64,000 nucleotides of DNA, from the NCBI GenBank assembly GCA_947259115.1, contig CAMYKS010000010.1, positions 105,236 to 169,235 on the forward strand, written 5' to 3'. Below the pieces are notes generated by a model. It saw only the letters and a list, made by a program, of their open reading frames with translations. It had not been told where the DNA came from and did no database searches. This document shows positions 18,554-30,425 of this stretch, piece after piece; position 1 is the first letter of the stretch, and each line of letters starts with the position of its first letter. The position numbers and the translations under genes were made by a program. This DNA comes from an uncultured Desulfobulbaceae bacterium (lineage in GTDB: Bacteria > Desulfobacterota > Desulfobulbia > Desulfobulbales > BM004).

Positions 18554-20479
18554 TTGTCCAGAATTAAAATTCTTTCCGAACACTTAGCCAACCAGATTGC
18601 AGCCGGTGAGGTAGTTGAACGCCCTGCATCCGTGGTCAAGGAGCTCCTGGAAAACTCCATCGATGCCGGGGCCTGCCAGGTGCAAATAGAGATTGCCGGC
18701 AACGGCACCCAGCTTATTAAGGTTATTGATGACGGCATGGGCATGGATGCGGATGATGCGCTCCTGTGCCTGGAGCGCCATGCCACGAGTAAACTGGGGC
18801 AAAGCCCTGACGACAGCAACAAGCTGGCTGCAATCCGCAGCCTGGGATTCAGGGGTGAAGCAATTCCAAGCATCGCCTCAATAGCAAAAATGTCCATTAC
18901 CTCACGGACCGGAAATGATCCATTGGGCACCCGTATCGACGTACGCTACGGTAAAATCTTGAAGGTTCATGAAATCGGCTGCAATAAAGGCACTGTTATC
19001 GAAATAAAAGATTTGTTCGGCAACCTGCCGGCCCGCAAAAAGTTTCTCAAAAGCTCCCGCACCGAGCTCTTTCACATAGAGGAAATTATTAAGAATTATT
19101 CCCTGGCCTGTTACGAACTCGGCATTTCGTATACTGTCAATAAAAAGACCGTCCTGGATTGTACAGCCGCCGGCTCCACCATGGAAGACCGGGTAAAAAT
19201 GCTTTATGCCAAGAACGGACCTGCAGACTTAATCCCTTTGCAGGCCCCGGATAATGGAGCTATTGCCGGTGATGGAATTATTGTCAAAGGTGTCCTGCTT
19301 CCTCCTGAACATTCTTTTGCCGCCAGTGCCAAACTGAGGCTCTTTGTCAATGGCAGGGCAGTGAAGGATAGGATGATGGCCCATGCGGTAACCGAAGGGC
19401 TTGCCGGCTACCTCATGAAAGGGTGCACTGCAGCAGGAGTTGTGTTTGTCACTGTTCCTTATGAAAAGGTTGACGTCAATGTGCATCCCACAAAACAGGA
19501 AATTCGCTTTCAGCAGCCAAACCGTATCCATGAAAAAATAGTTGCCGCGGTGCGGCTGGGAATGGACAAATACCAGCAATCGGCAAAGGAAAAAATCTTT
19601 GGTCACAATGTAAAAACTAAAAACACAAAGGCGGAACAATCCCTGCCGAAGGAAAAAACAAAAAGCAGGGTTAAAAATATTTACGAGCTCCTTAATTCGC
19701 CTTCTGAAAAAACACCGGCAAAAAAATTTCCAAAAGGCAAAGGCAGCAGGCCCTTTGCCTCTCTCCGTAAGAATATAAGCTTCTCCCCAAATGAAGCCGG
19801 GGAAACCATTGCAACAGCTGAGCCTCTGGCGCCTTTTTCACAGACATCAGTGGACAAGGAGACCCCGGTCCCTGAGTCCCTAAACCCCATCGGGCAGTTC
19901 CTTGACCTTTATCTTCTATGCGAGGCAAGGAGCGGAGATGAAAGTTACCTGGTGGTGATCGATCAGCACGCAGTCCATGAAAGGATTCTTTTTGAAAACC
20001 TCAAGAAACAGTTTGCGTCCAGGCAGATGACAAGCCAGAGCCTTCTGTTTCCTAAAATGCTGGAACTTGCGCCGGAATATGCTGCAGTACTGGAAAAAAA
20101 CAGGGAACAGATCCAGCAGTTGGGCCTTGTGGTTGAAGATTTCGGCGGAGACAATCATATCATAAAAGCTGTTCCTGCGATAATCAGCCACCTTGCCCCC
20201 GAAGAAATTCTGACAGGAATCCTCATGGAATATTCCGGGTCGGAATATGGTCAGGAAAAAGGGCGCAAACATGCCGATGCCGCCAGGCTTGATGACATCC
20301 TCTCGTCAATGGCCTGCAAGGCAGCCGTCAAGGCCGGCCATAGCCTTAACGAAATGGAAATTGAGCAGCTTTTAAAACTCATGCGGGAGAGCAAGGCTTT
20401 CACCCATTGTCCCCATGGCAGACCCGTAGTGCGTATGTTCTCCGGGACAGATATAAAGAAATGGTTTCACCGCACCTGA
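18554..20479 (+). CDS. mutL: DNA mismatch repair protein MutL
   Basis: KILSEHLANQIAAGEVVERPASVVKELLENSIDAGA; GFRGEAIPSIASIAK; C-terminal CPHGRPVV. Confidence 0.97.
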   Translation: MSRIKILSEHLANQIAAGEVVERPASVVKELLENSIDAGACQVQIEIAGNGTQLIKVIDDGMGMDADDALLCLERHATSKLGQSPDDSNKLAAIRSLGFRGEAIPSIASIAKMSITSRTGNDPLGTRIDVRYGKILKVHEIGCNKGTVIEIKDLFGNLPARKKFLKSSRTELFHIEEIIKNYSLACYELGISYTVNKKTVLDCTAAGSTMEDRVKMLYAKNGPADLIPLQAPDNGAIAGDGIIVKGVLLPPEHSFAASAKLRLFVNGRAVKDRMMAHAVTEGLAGYLMKGCTAAGVVFVTVPYEKVDVNVHPTKQEIRFQQPNRIHEKIVAAVRLGMDKYQQSAKEKIFGHNVKTKNTKAEQSLPKEKTKSRVKNIYELLNSPSEKTPAKKFPKGKGSRPFASLRKNISFSPNEAGETIATAEPLAPFSQTSVDKETPVPESLNPIGQFLDLYLLCEARSGDESYLVVIDQHAVHERILFENLKKQFASRQMTSQSLLFPKMLELAPEYAAVLEKNREQIQQLGLVVEDFGGDNHIIKAVPAIISHLAPEEILTGILMEYSGSEYGQEKGRKHADAARLDDILSSMACKAAVKAGHSLNEMEIEQLLKLMRESKAFTHCPHGRPVVRMFSGTDIKKWFHRT

Positions 20480-20592
20480 TCTGAACTAAACCGGTGAAAA
20501 CGGTCTTTTCCCACCCGAGACCAAGATAGAACCATTTTTTCTGCACCGGGGATTGTTAAGTGAACAAAGAAAACAAAAAATGAGGCTGTCCC

Positions 20593-20745
20593 AGGAGCCT
20601 GTCGAAGAATTCCCAATCTACTGCAAAAGCGAGAGAATCGGTTCAAATTTCCGTGAATTTTCTTTAAATAGCGCTGCTATTCGCATCAATTTCCCGAAAA
20701 TTTGCTCAATTTTTCGTTACGATTATAATTCCCCGAAAGGCTCCT
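20593..20745. mobile_element. Fold-back / MITE-like element (~153 bp)
   Basis: Imperfect terminal inverted repeats aggagcctgtcgaagaatt / (rc) aggagcctttcggggaatt; internal hairpin aatagc-gct-gctatt; most of the element pairs with itself. Confidence 0.65.
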
Positions 20746-20756
20746 AGATAAAAAAA

Positions 20757-22991
20757 TTATCTGGTCGGCAACTCCTTAATGAGCTGTATCCGGTCTTCGT
20801 GGGGAGGGATAAAACCGTAATGCAGCAGGCCATCAATAATTCCCGCCGCATACATTTTAGAACTGAAGAATACTCGATCTTTGCCCCGCAGTTTTGCCAA
20901 CTCTTCACTGTGATTAGCGACTACGAGACCGTTATTACGCCCCCGTATCATGTCCTCGTCATTTCCTGAATCGCCTGCAACCATTACCTTGATCGAGGGG
21001 AATTCGTACTTGTATTTTAAATACTTAATGGCCTTGCCCTTGGACGCACGCTTCGGGAGAATATCAAGGAACTGACCATGGGAATGAATGACCCTGCATG
21101 ACAACTTCTCTTCCGTTAACTTTCTGTGAATCTCATCAAGATAGTCTGTTTTGTCATCCATGTAGTAGCTTATCTTGTGGGCCCGCTGTCCCTCGGCCTC
21201 CTGGGGGGTAAGAAAATCCAGCGCCTGCAGGGCCGACTTTATCTGTTCCGGTTTCCATTTGTTGGATATATGCTGTTGCCAGCCTTTGTCCATGCGCAGG
21301 TCAGGACCATAATAGATCTCCGTTCCCACTGAACAGATAATGATGTCCGGAACCGGTATATTATATTCGGTCATCGCCTCAAGAGTCAGCTCGAGGCTTC
21401 TTCCAGTAGCGACTCCCCAGGCAATACTGTCTCGATATTGCTCAAGCAGCATAAGCAGGCGGTCCATGCTGTCATTATCACCTATCAGAGTATTGTCAAT
21501 GTCAGTAATCATCAGATAATTAGAAGATGTAAGCCTCTTGCCAAAAGGTGGGCGCTTAGAGAATGTATATTTCATTCTTTCATCAGGCATTCCTATTGTC
21601 TCCAGGTCAGGATAAGCCTCTCCCAGGGACTGAATCATCGTGTGACAGTGTGATGTCCAGGAATAGTGCTTACGCACACCGTTTATACCGTTGTTGGAAA
21701 ATTCATCCCACTGTTCATCATTTATGAGAATGGAATTTACAGCAGCAGCGATTTCAGATGGCTTGCGGGCATCAACCAGAATGCCGTTAGCGCAGTTTTT
21801 CACAATATCCTCCGGTCCCCCGTCATTGGTCGCAACTATGGGTAAACCGCATGCCGAGGCTTCAATCAAGGTAAGGCCAAAGGGTTCTACCAATGCCGGG
21901 TTGACGAATACTCCCCGGCTTTCGGCACAAAGCCGGTATAATTCCGGCACTTCTGTTTCAAAATCATGTTTTTTGGGAATGGCAAGTTTGCCGTACAAGT
22001 CATATTTGTCCATCTGCAGAAGCATGTCCGTCAGGACAGCGCGTTCATTTTCTTCCATTTCAGCTATGTTCTGACGTAGGCCGGCAAAAACAGCGAGGTT
22101 GGCAATGGCCTGCAGTTCAGGATCCATACCATAGGCCTTAATCAGACCGGTTATGTTCTTTCGCTGGTCCGGCCTGCATAATGCCAGAATGAACGGTTTA
22201 TCGGGATGACCCCAGAACCTCTGCAGTTCTTTTGACAGTGCAACTCTTGCCTGTTTGATCTCTTCGGGGACATTCTCTGAATCAAAATGGTAGTTATAAT
22301 ACGGGTAAAAAGTCTCCAGGTCGATCCCAGGGGGGATCACAACGTAATGACCGTTTTTAAAATTTTTATAAAGACCGTATTGTTTATCGATCTCCTGCTG
22401 GGTGGAGGTTATTATAAGCCTGGCTTTCTCAATAATTCTTTCCTCCGCCTGGATACGGGTATCCATTTTATATTGTTTGTTTATCCGCTGCTCGGAGAGT
22501 CCATCAGCCAGCAGCTTGTCTCTTTTATTGCGGCCCATGGAATGACCGGTAAAAATAAAAGGCACATCAAAAGCTTTTGCCAATTCCTTGGCAACATACC
22601 CTCCATCTGCATAATGACCGTGAATAATGTCCGGGGTCCGCTGCTGCTTTTTCAAATACTTAATGGTCTTGTCGATGAATTCCTCCAGGTGGGGCCATAG
22701 CAGTTCCTTACGTAAATATTTCCGCCCCCCGCACTGGATACGGACGATACGGGCCTTCTCGGACAAAGGTTCTATTTCCTTGCTGTAATCCGGAGAAACA
22801 GCCTTGTCCTTGATGAGCCTGGTGACAAGATCGACCTGTTCAACGTCCTCGCGTTGGGCCACGGCCCTGGCCAGCTCCAGGACGTATTTCACCTGGCCGC
22901 CGGTATCGGCGTCACGCCCCATCTCCTGGGCATGACCGCGAATAAGACCGTGCAGGCTGAAAAGCTGTATGTAAAGACCTTTGCCGGACAT
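20757..22991 (-). CDS. Sucrose-phosphate synthase with C-terminal HAD (sucrose-phosphatase-like) domain
   Basis: GT-B glycosyltransferase (LFSLHGLIRG...DTGGQVKYVLELARA; FVNPALVEPFGLTLIEASACGLPIVATNDGGP) plus HAD-IIB (MITDIDNTLIGD...VMVAGDSGNDEDMI). Confidence 0.92.
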   Translation of the reverse strand: MSGKGLYIQLFSLHGLIRGHAQEMGRDADTGGQVKYVLELARAVAQREDVEQVDLVTRLIKDKAVSPDYSKEIEPLSEKARIVRIQCGGRKYLRKELLWPHLEEFIDKTIKYLKKQQRTPDIIHGHYADGGYVAKELAKAFDVPFIFTGHSMGRNKRDKLLADGLSEQRINKQYKMDTRIQAEERIIEKARLIITSTQQEIDKQYGLYKNFKNGHYVVIPPGIDLETFYPYYNYHFDSENVPEEIKQARVALSKELQRFWGHPDKPFILALCRPDQRKNITGLIKAYGMDPELQAIANLAVFAGLRQNIAEMEENERAVLTDMLLQMDKYDLYGKLAIPKKHDFETEVPELYRLCAESRGVFVNPALVEPFGLTLIEASACGLPIVATNDGGPEDIVKNCANGILVDARKPSEIAAAVNSILINDEQWDEFSNNGINGVRKHYSWTSHCHTMIQSLGEAYPDLETIGMPDERMKYTFSKRPPFGKRLTSSNYLMITDIDNTLIGDNDSMDRLLMLLEQYRDSIAWGVATGRSLELTLEAMTEYNIPVPDIIICSVGTEIYYGPDLRMDKGWQQHISNKWKPEQIKSALQALDFLTPQEAEGQRAHKISYYMDDKTDYLDEIHRKLTEEKLSCRVIHSHGQFLDILPKRASKGKAIKYLKYKYEFPSIKVMVAGDSGNDEDMIRGRNNGLVVANHSEELAKLRGKDRVFFSSKMYAAGIIDGLLHYGFIPPHEDRIQLIKELPTR

Positions 22992-23449
22992 AATACAACC
23001 CTATCAATAAGTGATGTGAATGTCCAGACCGGCTTAAGGATTTAAAAACCTGACATACACAGATTGTTTTTTTCAGTCTTCTTCCAGAAATAATTTTGCC
23101 AATCCACAACGGACATCCGGCTGCCTATGTGGCATATTTCTTTTCTTACCAACCTTTGCCATTTCTACACCTTTTTAAGGTCGCTTAAGGTTGCCTCTTA
23201 CTTGGACTTAAAGGGCCAATGCGCTCTAAATCGGGCCCATATTGCAAATTTATTATATCATTCTCCACACGGATATTTTTTTGTCATTACCCTAAATATG
23301 CAGTCAAAACTTTTTCAACTATAAAATTGCCTGTTGCGTATTAGTTGTCATGACCATGGCTAATGCGTTAGTATCAATAAAAGGCCTAATACTTCAACCC
23401 TTTGATGTTGTATATAATTCCTATGATCCGCAAAAAGACCGCAGACAAA

Positions 23450-24340
23450 ATGAGTCATAATTGCCTACCCCTTATTTTTGGGGAGGTTCTCTTTGACTGT
23501 TTCCCGGATGGCCGGGAAGAACTTGGCGGTGCACCATTCAATGTTGCCTGGAACCTGCAGGCTTTCGGCATACCCCCCCTACTTGTCAGCAGGGTTGGAG
23601 ATGATGAGCTTGGGCGACATATCAAGGATAAAATGAGGTCATGGGATATGACAACCTGCTGCCTCCAGCTTGATTCCTCTTATCCGACCGGCAAGGTACA
23701 CATTGAACTGACCAACGGCGAACCTCAATTTACTATTTTGCCGGACCAGGCGTATGACCATATCTCACCGCTCAATAAGACGCTGCAAAATGAACCTGCA
23801 TTTCTTTATCACGGGTCGTTGGCCCTCAGAGATGCTACCAGCAGTGAAACCCTTTCACGCCTGAAACGGGAATATAAATGTCCGGTCTTTGTTGACGTCA
23901 ATCTCCGTACACCCTGGTGGAATGCTGCGCGCGTGTATGCCACCGCTGAAGATGCCACCTGGCTCAAACTGAATGAATATGAACTTGACTCGCTTCTTCC
24001 GGGGCAGCAAAACCTGGAACTGCGTTGCCGTCAAATTTTGGAACGCTTTAACCTGGATGCCGTGTTTGTGACGCTGGGAGAAAAAGGTGCGGTAGCTCTT
24101 AACCGTGACAATCATATGTACTCAACAAAACCGCAGCAGAATGTTGTGATTATGGATACCGTCGGTGCTGGTGATGCTTTTTCCTCTGTTCTGCTACTCG
24201 GACTTATGAACGACTGGCCTCTTGATACTACCATGCATCGTGCCCAGGAATTTGCATCTGCAGTTGTCGGTCAGCGGGGAGCAATTACCCTAGAAAAAAA
24301 ATTCTACCAAACTTTCAGCAAAAAATGGCAGCTGCAATGA
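23450..24340 (+). CDS. PfkB-family sugar kinase (fructokinase-like)
   Basis: [47 protein letters not shown]; start placed at 23450. Confidence 0.9.
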   Translation: MSHNCLPLIFGEVLFDCFPDGREELGGAPFNVAWNLQAFGIPPLLVSRVGDDELGRHIKDKMRSWDMTTCCLQLDSSYPTGKVHIELTNGEPQFTILPDQAYDHISPLNKTLQNEPAFLYHGSLALRDATSSETLSRLKREYKCPVFVDVNLRTPWWNAARVYATAEDATWLKLNEYELDSLLPGQQNLELRCRQILERFNLDAVFVTLGEKGAVALNRDNHMYSTKPQQNVVIMDTVGAGDAFSSVLLLGLMNDWPLDTTMHRAQEFASAVVGQRGAITLEKKFYQTFSKKWQLQ

Positions 24341-26766
24341 ATCTCTCAAAAACAAACAACCCAATTGACAAATTAAAAGTTTTTCTCCTGGAAAACCCGG
24401 AGGATGCAAAACTTTTCCTGAATTCCTTAAGCTACAGGGAACAAACACTTCTTTTACGGACGGAAATCCAGGATATTTTATTAAATACAATTGAAGAGAA
24501 CAAATCATCAACTCTAGCTTCAAGTCCCTTTAAAATTATTATTCAGTGGTGCCAGGAAGCCATAATCCTGGAATCCTGGTCTTATTTTGCCCTGAGAAAG
24601 ATGTCTGCCCGTTGGGAATACATACGGATCAACCTTAAAACCCTTATTTTGGAAAGAATATCTCCCGAACAGTTTCTGTGTTTTAAGGAACAGCTTGTTT
24701 CCGGCAACACTTCCCAACATAATCCACTGGAAATTGACTTTGCTCCTTTCTCCAGGGAATTCTTCAAGCTTCAGGAGGAGAAATCAATCGGCCGAGGACT
24801 CAAATTTCTTAACCGGAGACTGTCGAGCGGACTTTTTGCAGAACTGGAAAGGGGCGACAACCGTCTCCTCCGTTTTCTCCAGGTACATCGTTATCGCGAT
24901 CAGCAACTTTTGCTTAACCAGGAGGTTGAAAGTACCAACCAGCTGCGCAACGCCTTAAGGAGTGCAATGCGTCTCCTGCGTGATCTGGAGCATAATACAG
25001 AATGGAAGGAACTGGAAACGGACCTTAACGATCTGGGTTTTGAGCCGGGTTGGGGACGTAATGTCTCTAGAATCAGAGAAACCATGGGCAACCTCCTTGA
25101 CATTTTGGAAGCCCCCTCACCCGGAACCTTGGAAATCTTTCTCAGCAGGATACCCATGATCTTCTCTATTGCAATAATCTCTCCGCACGGATTTTTCGGC
25201 CAGGAAAATGTCCTGGGACGACCCGATACAGGTGGACAGGTGGTCTATATTCTTGATCAGGTAAGAGCCCTTGAGAAGGAAATGCGCAACAGGCTGTATG
25301 AACAGGGATTAACGGACATTGATCCCAGGATCGTGGTCCTCACCAGGCTTATTCCCGAATCGGAAGGCACCAACTGTCATGAACGCATAGAAAGTATTAG
25401 CCGCACCGACAACAGTTGCATCCTTCGGGTACCCTTCCGTTCAGAAGATGATGAAATTCTCCCCTCCTGGATATCCCGCTTTGAGGTATGGCCATACCTG
25501 GAGCGGTTTGCAGAGGATGCGGGCCGGGAGCTTCTTGTCGAGTTAGCCGGCAATCCTGACCTGATCGTCGGCAACTACTCCGATGGCAACCTGGTCGCAA
25601 GTCTCATTTCGCAAAAGCTTGGGGTTACTCAGTGTAATATTGCCCATGCCCTGGAAAAGGCAAAATACCTTTATTCGGACCTTTACTGGCAGGATAATGA
25701 ACCAAACTATCACTTCTCCTGCCAGTTTACGGCTGACCTCATCGCTATGAACTCGGCCGACTTCATTATCACAAGTACCTACCAGGAAATTGCCGGTACA
25801 GAGGAGAATCCCGGACAGTACGAAAGTTACATGACATTTACCATGCCGAACCTTTACCGGGTTATCCATGGCATTGATGTCTATGACCCAAAATTCAACA
25901 TTGTTTCACCGGGTGCCGACCCGGAAATATATTTTCCTGCCGAAGGTAAAAAACACCGTTTCATTCATCTGCACGAAGAAATTGAGGAACTGATATTCGG
26001 CACTCACCGGCCCGAGGAGAGTCGGGGCATCCTTGTTGACCGAACAAAGCCGGTTATCCTTACCATGGCACGGCTAGACCGCATAAAAAACCTTACCGGT
26101 CTCGTTCGTCTCTACGGGGCAAATCAGGACCTGAGGGACAGGGCAAATCTTCTTGTCATTGGCGGCCACATCAATCCTGACCATTCAGATGATGCAGAGG
26201 AGGTAGACCAGATCCACCAGATGCATGATTTATTTGAATCGTACAGTCTTGCCCAGGAAGTACGCTGGCTTGGAATGCATTTGAATAAGCAGATTTCCGG
26301 TGAACTTTACAGGTTTGTCGCCGATAGCCGGGGTGTTTTCGTACAGCCGGCTCTTTTTGAAGCATTCGGCCTGACCGTTATCGAGGCCATGGTGTCCGGT
26401 CTGCCGACATTTGCCACCTGTTTCGGCGGCCCCATGGAAATCATCGAACATGGAATTTCGGGATTCCACATCGATCCGAACAACGAAGATGCAAGCGCCC
26501 GGCTCCTGGTTGATTTTTTCAGCCGCAGCGGAAAAGAGCCGAACTACTGGCATAAAATTGCCCATGGAGGCATTGCGAGGGTCAATGAAAAGTACACATG
26601 GAAACTCTATGCCGAGCGCATGATGACATTTGCCCGCATTTACGGCTTCTGGCGCTATGTATCAAATTTGGAAAGAATGGAAACAAAAAGATACCTGGAG
26701 ATGTTCTACAGCCTGCAGTTTCGTCCCTTGGCCAAGCAACTGGAGACCCAGGTTTCCAAGCATTAG
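24325..26766 (+). CDS. Sucrose synthase
   Basis: ~810 aa; [99 protein letters not shown]. Overlaps the kinase stop by 16 nt. Confidence 0.95.
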   Translation: MAAAMNLSKTNNPIDKLKVFLLENPEDAKLFLNSLSYREQTLLLRTEIQDILLNTIEENKSSTLASSPFKIIIQWCQEAIILESWSYFALRKMSARWEYIRINLKTLILERISPEQFLCFKEQLVSGNTSQHNPLEIDFAPFSREFFKLQEEKSIGRGLKFLNRRLSSGLFAELERGDNRLLRFLQVHRYRDQQLLLNQEVESTNQLRNALRSAMRLLRDLEHNTEWKELETDLNDLGFEPGWGRNVSRIRETMGNLLDILEAPSPGTLEIFLSRIPMIFSIAIISPHGFFGQENVLGRPDTGGQVVYILDQVRALEKEMRNRLYEQGLTDIDPRIVVLTRLIPESEGTNCHERIESISRTDNSCILRVPFRSEDDEILPSWISRFEVWPYLERFAEDAGRELLVELAGNPDLIVGNYSDGNLVASLISQKLGVTQCNIAHALEKAKYLYSDLYWQDNEPNYHFSCQFTADLIAMNSADFIITSTYQEIAGTEENPGQYESYMTFTMPNLYRVIHGIDVYDPKFNIVSPGADPEIYFPAEGKKHRFIHLHEEIEELIFGTHRPEESRGILVDRTKPVILTMARLDRIKNLTGLVRLYGANQDLRDRANLLVIGGHINPDHSDDAEEVDQIHQMHDLFESYSLAQEVRWLGMHLNKQISGELYRFVADSRGVFVQPALFEAFGLTVIEAMVSGLPTFATCFGGPMEIIEHGISGFHIDPNNEDASARLLVDFFSRSGKEPNYWHKIAHGGIARVNEKYTWKLYAERMMTFARIYGFWRYVSNLERMETKRYLEMFYSLQFRPLAKQLETQVSKH

Positions 26767-26912
26767 CAAAAAAATACCTAATTTAAAAAAACAAAATGCC
26801 CGGCCGGGAACAGGTACGTGATAGTATAATTTTTGCTCTCTAAGGGACTGTTTTTAAGATAAATTTTATAATTTTCTCATTGTCATTGCATAAAAGAGCA
26901 TTGTAAAAAACC

Positions 26913-28241
26913 ATGGACGGACCTCCGAAACAATTAACCATAATCGGTGGTGGACTGGCCGGCTGCGAGGCTGCGTGGCAGGCTGCCAGGCTGGGCTGCC
27001 CGGTGGTTCTTTACGAGATGAAACCCAAGGCCTTCAGCCCGGCCCACCATTCCCCCCTGCTGGCTGAACTGGTCTGCAGCAACTCCCTGCGTTCCGATGC
27101 CATAAACTCGGCAGTTGGACTGCTGAAAGAAGAAATGCGTTCCCTTGGATCATTGATCATGGAGGCAGCAGCCCGCACCAGGGTGCCCGCCGGCAAGGCA
27201 CTGGCTGTTGACCGTAAGAACTTCGCCCGCTTCATTACCCAAAAAATCGAGGCAAATGATCTCATCACCATTGTCAGAGAGGAGATGAGGGAACTTCCTG
27301 CTGCACAGTCTCACCCTTCTGCCGTAATACTTGCCACCGGACCCCTTACCTCTGATGCCATGGCGGAATCGCTCAGCCGCCTTACCGGCAGTGAACATCT
27401 TGCCTTCTACGATGCAATTGCCCCCATTATTGAGGCTGATTCACTGGACAGAGATATTGTTTTTCAGGCCTCCCGCTATGATGACGGGCCGGGTGATTAT
27501 CTTAACTGCCCCATGGATAAAGCCCAGTATGAAAATTTTATTGCAGAACTTGCCGGGGCCCGCAAGGTACCGCTCAAAAGTTTTGAGGAGCAGAAATATT
27601 TTGAGGGGTGCCTGCCCATCGAGGTCATGTTGGATCGCGGACCTGAAACCCTGCGCTTCGGTCCCATGAAACCCGTTGGGTTGATTGATCCCCGAAGCGG
27701 CAGGGAGGCACATGCCATCGTCCAGCTTCGCATGGAAAATAAAGAGGGTTCCCAGTATAACATGGTGGGCTTCCAGACCAAGCTCACCTATTCTGAACAA
27801 AAAAGAGTTTTCAAAATGATTCCCGGCATGGAGCAGGCGGAATTCAGCAGGCTTGGCTCCATCCACCGCAATACATTCGTCTGCGGCCCGGAACTTTTGC
27901 TGCCCAGCCTGCAGACAAAAAAGCGATACGATCTTCTGCTGGCCGGGCAGATATCAGGTGTTGAGGGCTATGTTGAATCAACTGCCATCGGTCTGCTTGC
28001 CGGCATAAACGGAGCCCGACTCGTCAGCGGCAAAAATCCTGTTGTGCCGCCCCCTGAAACAGCACTCGGTGCCCTGATCACCCATTTGACAGCAACAGAC
28101 CCCAAGCGCTTTCAACCAAGCAATATCAATTTCGGGCTCTTTCCTTCCCTGGGTAAAAAAATCCCCAAAAGATTCCGGGGAGAAAAATACGCCGAGCGGG
28201 CCCTGGCGGCATTAGATATCTGGAAGAACGAGAGCCTATAA
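26913..28241 (+). CDS. trmFO: Methylenetetrahydrofolate-tRNA-(uracil-5-)-methyltransferase
   Basis: [67 protein letters not shown]. Confidence 0.96.
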   Translation: MDGPPKQLTIIGGGLAGCEAAWQAARLGCPVVLYEMKPKAFSPAHHSPLLAELVCSNSLRSDAINSAVGLLKEEMRSLGSLIMEAAARTRVPAGKALAVDRKNFARFITQKIEANDLITIVREEMRELPAAQSHPSAVILATGPLTSDAMAESLSRLTGSEHLAFYDAIAPIIEADSLDRDIVFQASRYDDGPGDYLNCPMDKAQYENFIAELAGARKVPLKSFEEQKYFEGCLPIEVMLDRGPETLRFGPMKPVGLIDPRSGREAHAIVQLRMENKEGSQYNMVGFQTKLTYSEQKRVFKMIPGMEQAEFSRLGSIHRNTFVCGPELLLPSLQTKKRYDLLLAGQISGVEGYVESTAIGLLAGINGARLVSGKNPVVPPPETALGALITHLTATDPKRFQPSNINFGLFPSLGKKIPKRFRGEKYAERALAALDIWKNESL

Positions 28242-28296
28242 TTATTTAGCTTGGAATTTAGTACTGGAGCTATGTGTTCCACCTCAATAAATCCAG

Positions 28297-28553
28297 CCCG
28301 CATTTTTCACGAGTCGAGACGCCGGATAGACAAAGCGTAAGTCGTTTGAGCTATACTTTAGTATGCGAAACGCCTAACACTGCAGGTTATACGGATGTAT
28401 CGACTTGCCCGAAGGGTGAACAGTTTTGGAAAAAATCTATTCAGTCACTTGGTAAAAACTGTAACCGGACAAATACACTAGAAATATAAAATTTAAATGA
28501 CAAAAACAGATAGTTAAACTAATTTTTTCAAAACTGTTTATGAAATATACGGG
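28297..28553. mobile_element. MITE-like element copy A (degenerate; carries an internal insertion)
   Basis: cccgcatttttca...tgaacagttttggaaaaaatctattcagtcacttgg...aaatataaaattta...acagatagttaaactaattttttcaaaactgtttatgaaatatacggg: reverse orientation of copy B, interrupted at ~28309-28413. Confidence 0.75.
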
Positions 28554-28831
28554 CTAGTTTTCACCCTCTGACATAGGCATTGAACAGGGGAATGCCTCGA
28601 TAAAAGATTGAATTATTGAAATTGGTGCTTCGCAACTCAGGTAATCAGGGTTATCTTTGATAAACTGTGTAACTGTCCGAAAAAATGGGTTATCTCTAAG
28701 AGACAAAATTATTTATTCTGGAAAACTAAGATAACCAACATACACCTGACAAGCAACTGCAAGGTAATCTGATCATCTACTGTGGCAAGTAATAACTAGT
28801 TATAGGCCCAAAAGAAAATAAAGATAATTTT

Positions 28832-29233
28832 ATGAAAAAAATTCTATTTTTTTTTGCAGCAGGCTGCTTGGGTGGTTTGGCAAATAGTATTACGGTTTGG
28901 TTATTTGGTTATTTTGAAATAACCACCGCACTAGGTGTTTCAATAGCTCCTACCTTGTCACCAAGTTGGCTTTATCCACGAATCGTGTGGGGTGGAATTT
29001 GGGGATTAGTTTTTCTTCTACCTGTCTTTAAATCAAATATATTGCTGAAAGGATCTATATTAAGTTTGTTCCCAACCACAATACAATTATTTATTGTGTT
29101 CCCTTTGAAAGCACATAAAGGGATCGCCGGTATTGATTTAGGACTCTACACCCCAGTATTCATTTTATTTTTCAACTGGGTTTGGGGCTTTGTTGCTGCA
29201 TTTGCCTTAAAAAATTCAAAGATAAAAGGCTAA
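28832..29233 (+). CDS. Hypothetical integral membrane protein
   Basis: Four predicted TM stretches; no family recognised. Confidence 0.65.
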   Translation: MKKILFFFAAGCLGGLANSITVWLFGYFEITTALGVSIAPTLSPSWLYPRIVWGGIWGLVFLLPVFKSNILLKGSILSLFPTTIQLFIVFPLKAHKGIAGIDLGLYTPVFILFFNWVWGFVAAFALKNSKIKG

Positions 29234-29474
29234 CCAACGGCTAGTGAATATGTAAAAAAGCTTAGATGTCCTGTTAAACAAATTACAAGTGAGCCTTTAT
29301 TGCTAACTTTTTAAAAAAGTTAAAAAACTTCCAGCAGAGCAGACTATGCAAGCATCTAGTTTGAACTTGTCAATTAACAGAAGAAAATTTAGTGTTGAAG
29401 TTGAAATAATGAATTTAAATAGCTGTGCAAAATTTCTTTTGCACAGCAAGATTACCTTTCCATGAGCCTGAAAA

Positions 29475-30110
29475 ATGATATCCAAGAAAGAATTAGTCAA
29501 AATATTTACCAATTTCAGTAAATGGCCTGATAATCATGTCGATGAAATACTTTCCGCATCAACCCTGATTCATTTTGAAAAAGGGGCAAGTATCTATTCC
29601 GAAGGGGATCCCTGTTCCGGGATTGGTTTTTTCCTCTCCGCCGAGGCCCGGGTTTTTAAGATCAGCGAGACCGGGCGTGAGGTAACGCTTTACGAGATTT
29701 TTCCCGGTCAGACCTGCATACTTAATGCCTCCAGTATTCTTTCAAACAGAAGTTACCCCGCTAATGCAGTTGTTACCGGTAGTGGCGACATACTCTTTAT
29801 GCCCGATAAACATTTCAGGAATTTCATTTCTGCCTCCGAAGGGATGAGAACATTTGTGTTTTCGCTATTCAATGAGCGTTTTACAGAGATCATGGAACTG
29901 ATTGACGGGATAATTTTTCAGAAACTGGATGACCGACTTGAAAATTATCTGGTTGAAAAGGCTGAAAACTATGAACTGAAGACCACTCACCAAGCCATCG
30001 CTAATGATCTCGGTACATCCCGCGAGGCAATAAGTCGCCTGCTCAAGGATATGGAGAAAAAAAGGAAAATCAATCTTTCCAGGCACCACATACAGCTACT
30101 TAATCTTTAG
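29475..30110 (+). CDS. Crp/Fnr-family transcriptional regulator
   Basis: cNMP-like domain (EKGASIYSEGDPCSGIGFFLSAEARVFKISETGREVTLYEIFPGQTC) and HTH (THQAIANDLGTSREAISRLLKDMEKKRKI). Confidence 0.93.
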   Translation: MISKKELVKIFTNFSKWPDNHVDEILSASTLIHFEKGASIYSEGDPCSGIGFFLSAEARVFKISETGREVTLYEIFPGQTCILNASSILSNRSYPANAVVTGSGDILFMPDKHFRNFISASEGMRTFVFSLFNERFTEIMELIDGIIFQKLDDRLENYLVEKAENYELKTTHQAIANDLGTSREAISRLLKDMEKKRKINLSRHHIQLLNL

Positions 30111-30425
30111 GCGCTCTTTTCCTGTATTGCTGCAGCATCTAAGTTTTCTCTTTTTCCCCGATATAAAACCTAATTTTCAGTTCATTGGATTACATCGACC
30201 TCTTGCCTTTATGTGTCTTCCAGTTTTCACGATTCCCTCTAGATTTCATAGTTGATCCCTAATAAAATCAAATCCTACTTCCCTTTTCTGCTCAAAATTT
30301 TTATTAACCTTACTCGTTTGATCTATGCTGCTCTGCCAGGAGAAATCAGAACCTTATCTTCCGCCCCGCAAGATTTTCTAAAATCTATTTTTTCACGAAT
30401 TATTTTTGGCGAGGACAAATTGAAT

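Noticed and set aside
28342-28400. Possible integron attC-like site (gcctaac...ggtta) in the nested insertion
   Set aside because: Core triplets and spacing do not fit R'/R'' boxes convincingly and no integrase is visible; fold-back element explains it better.
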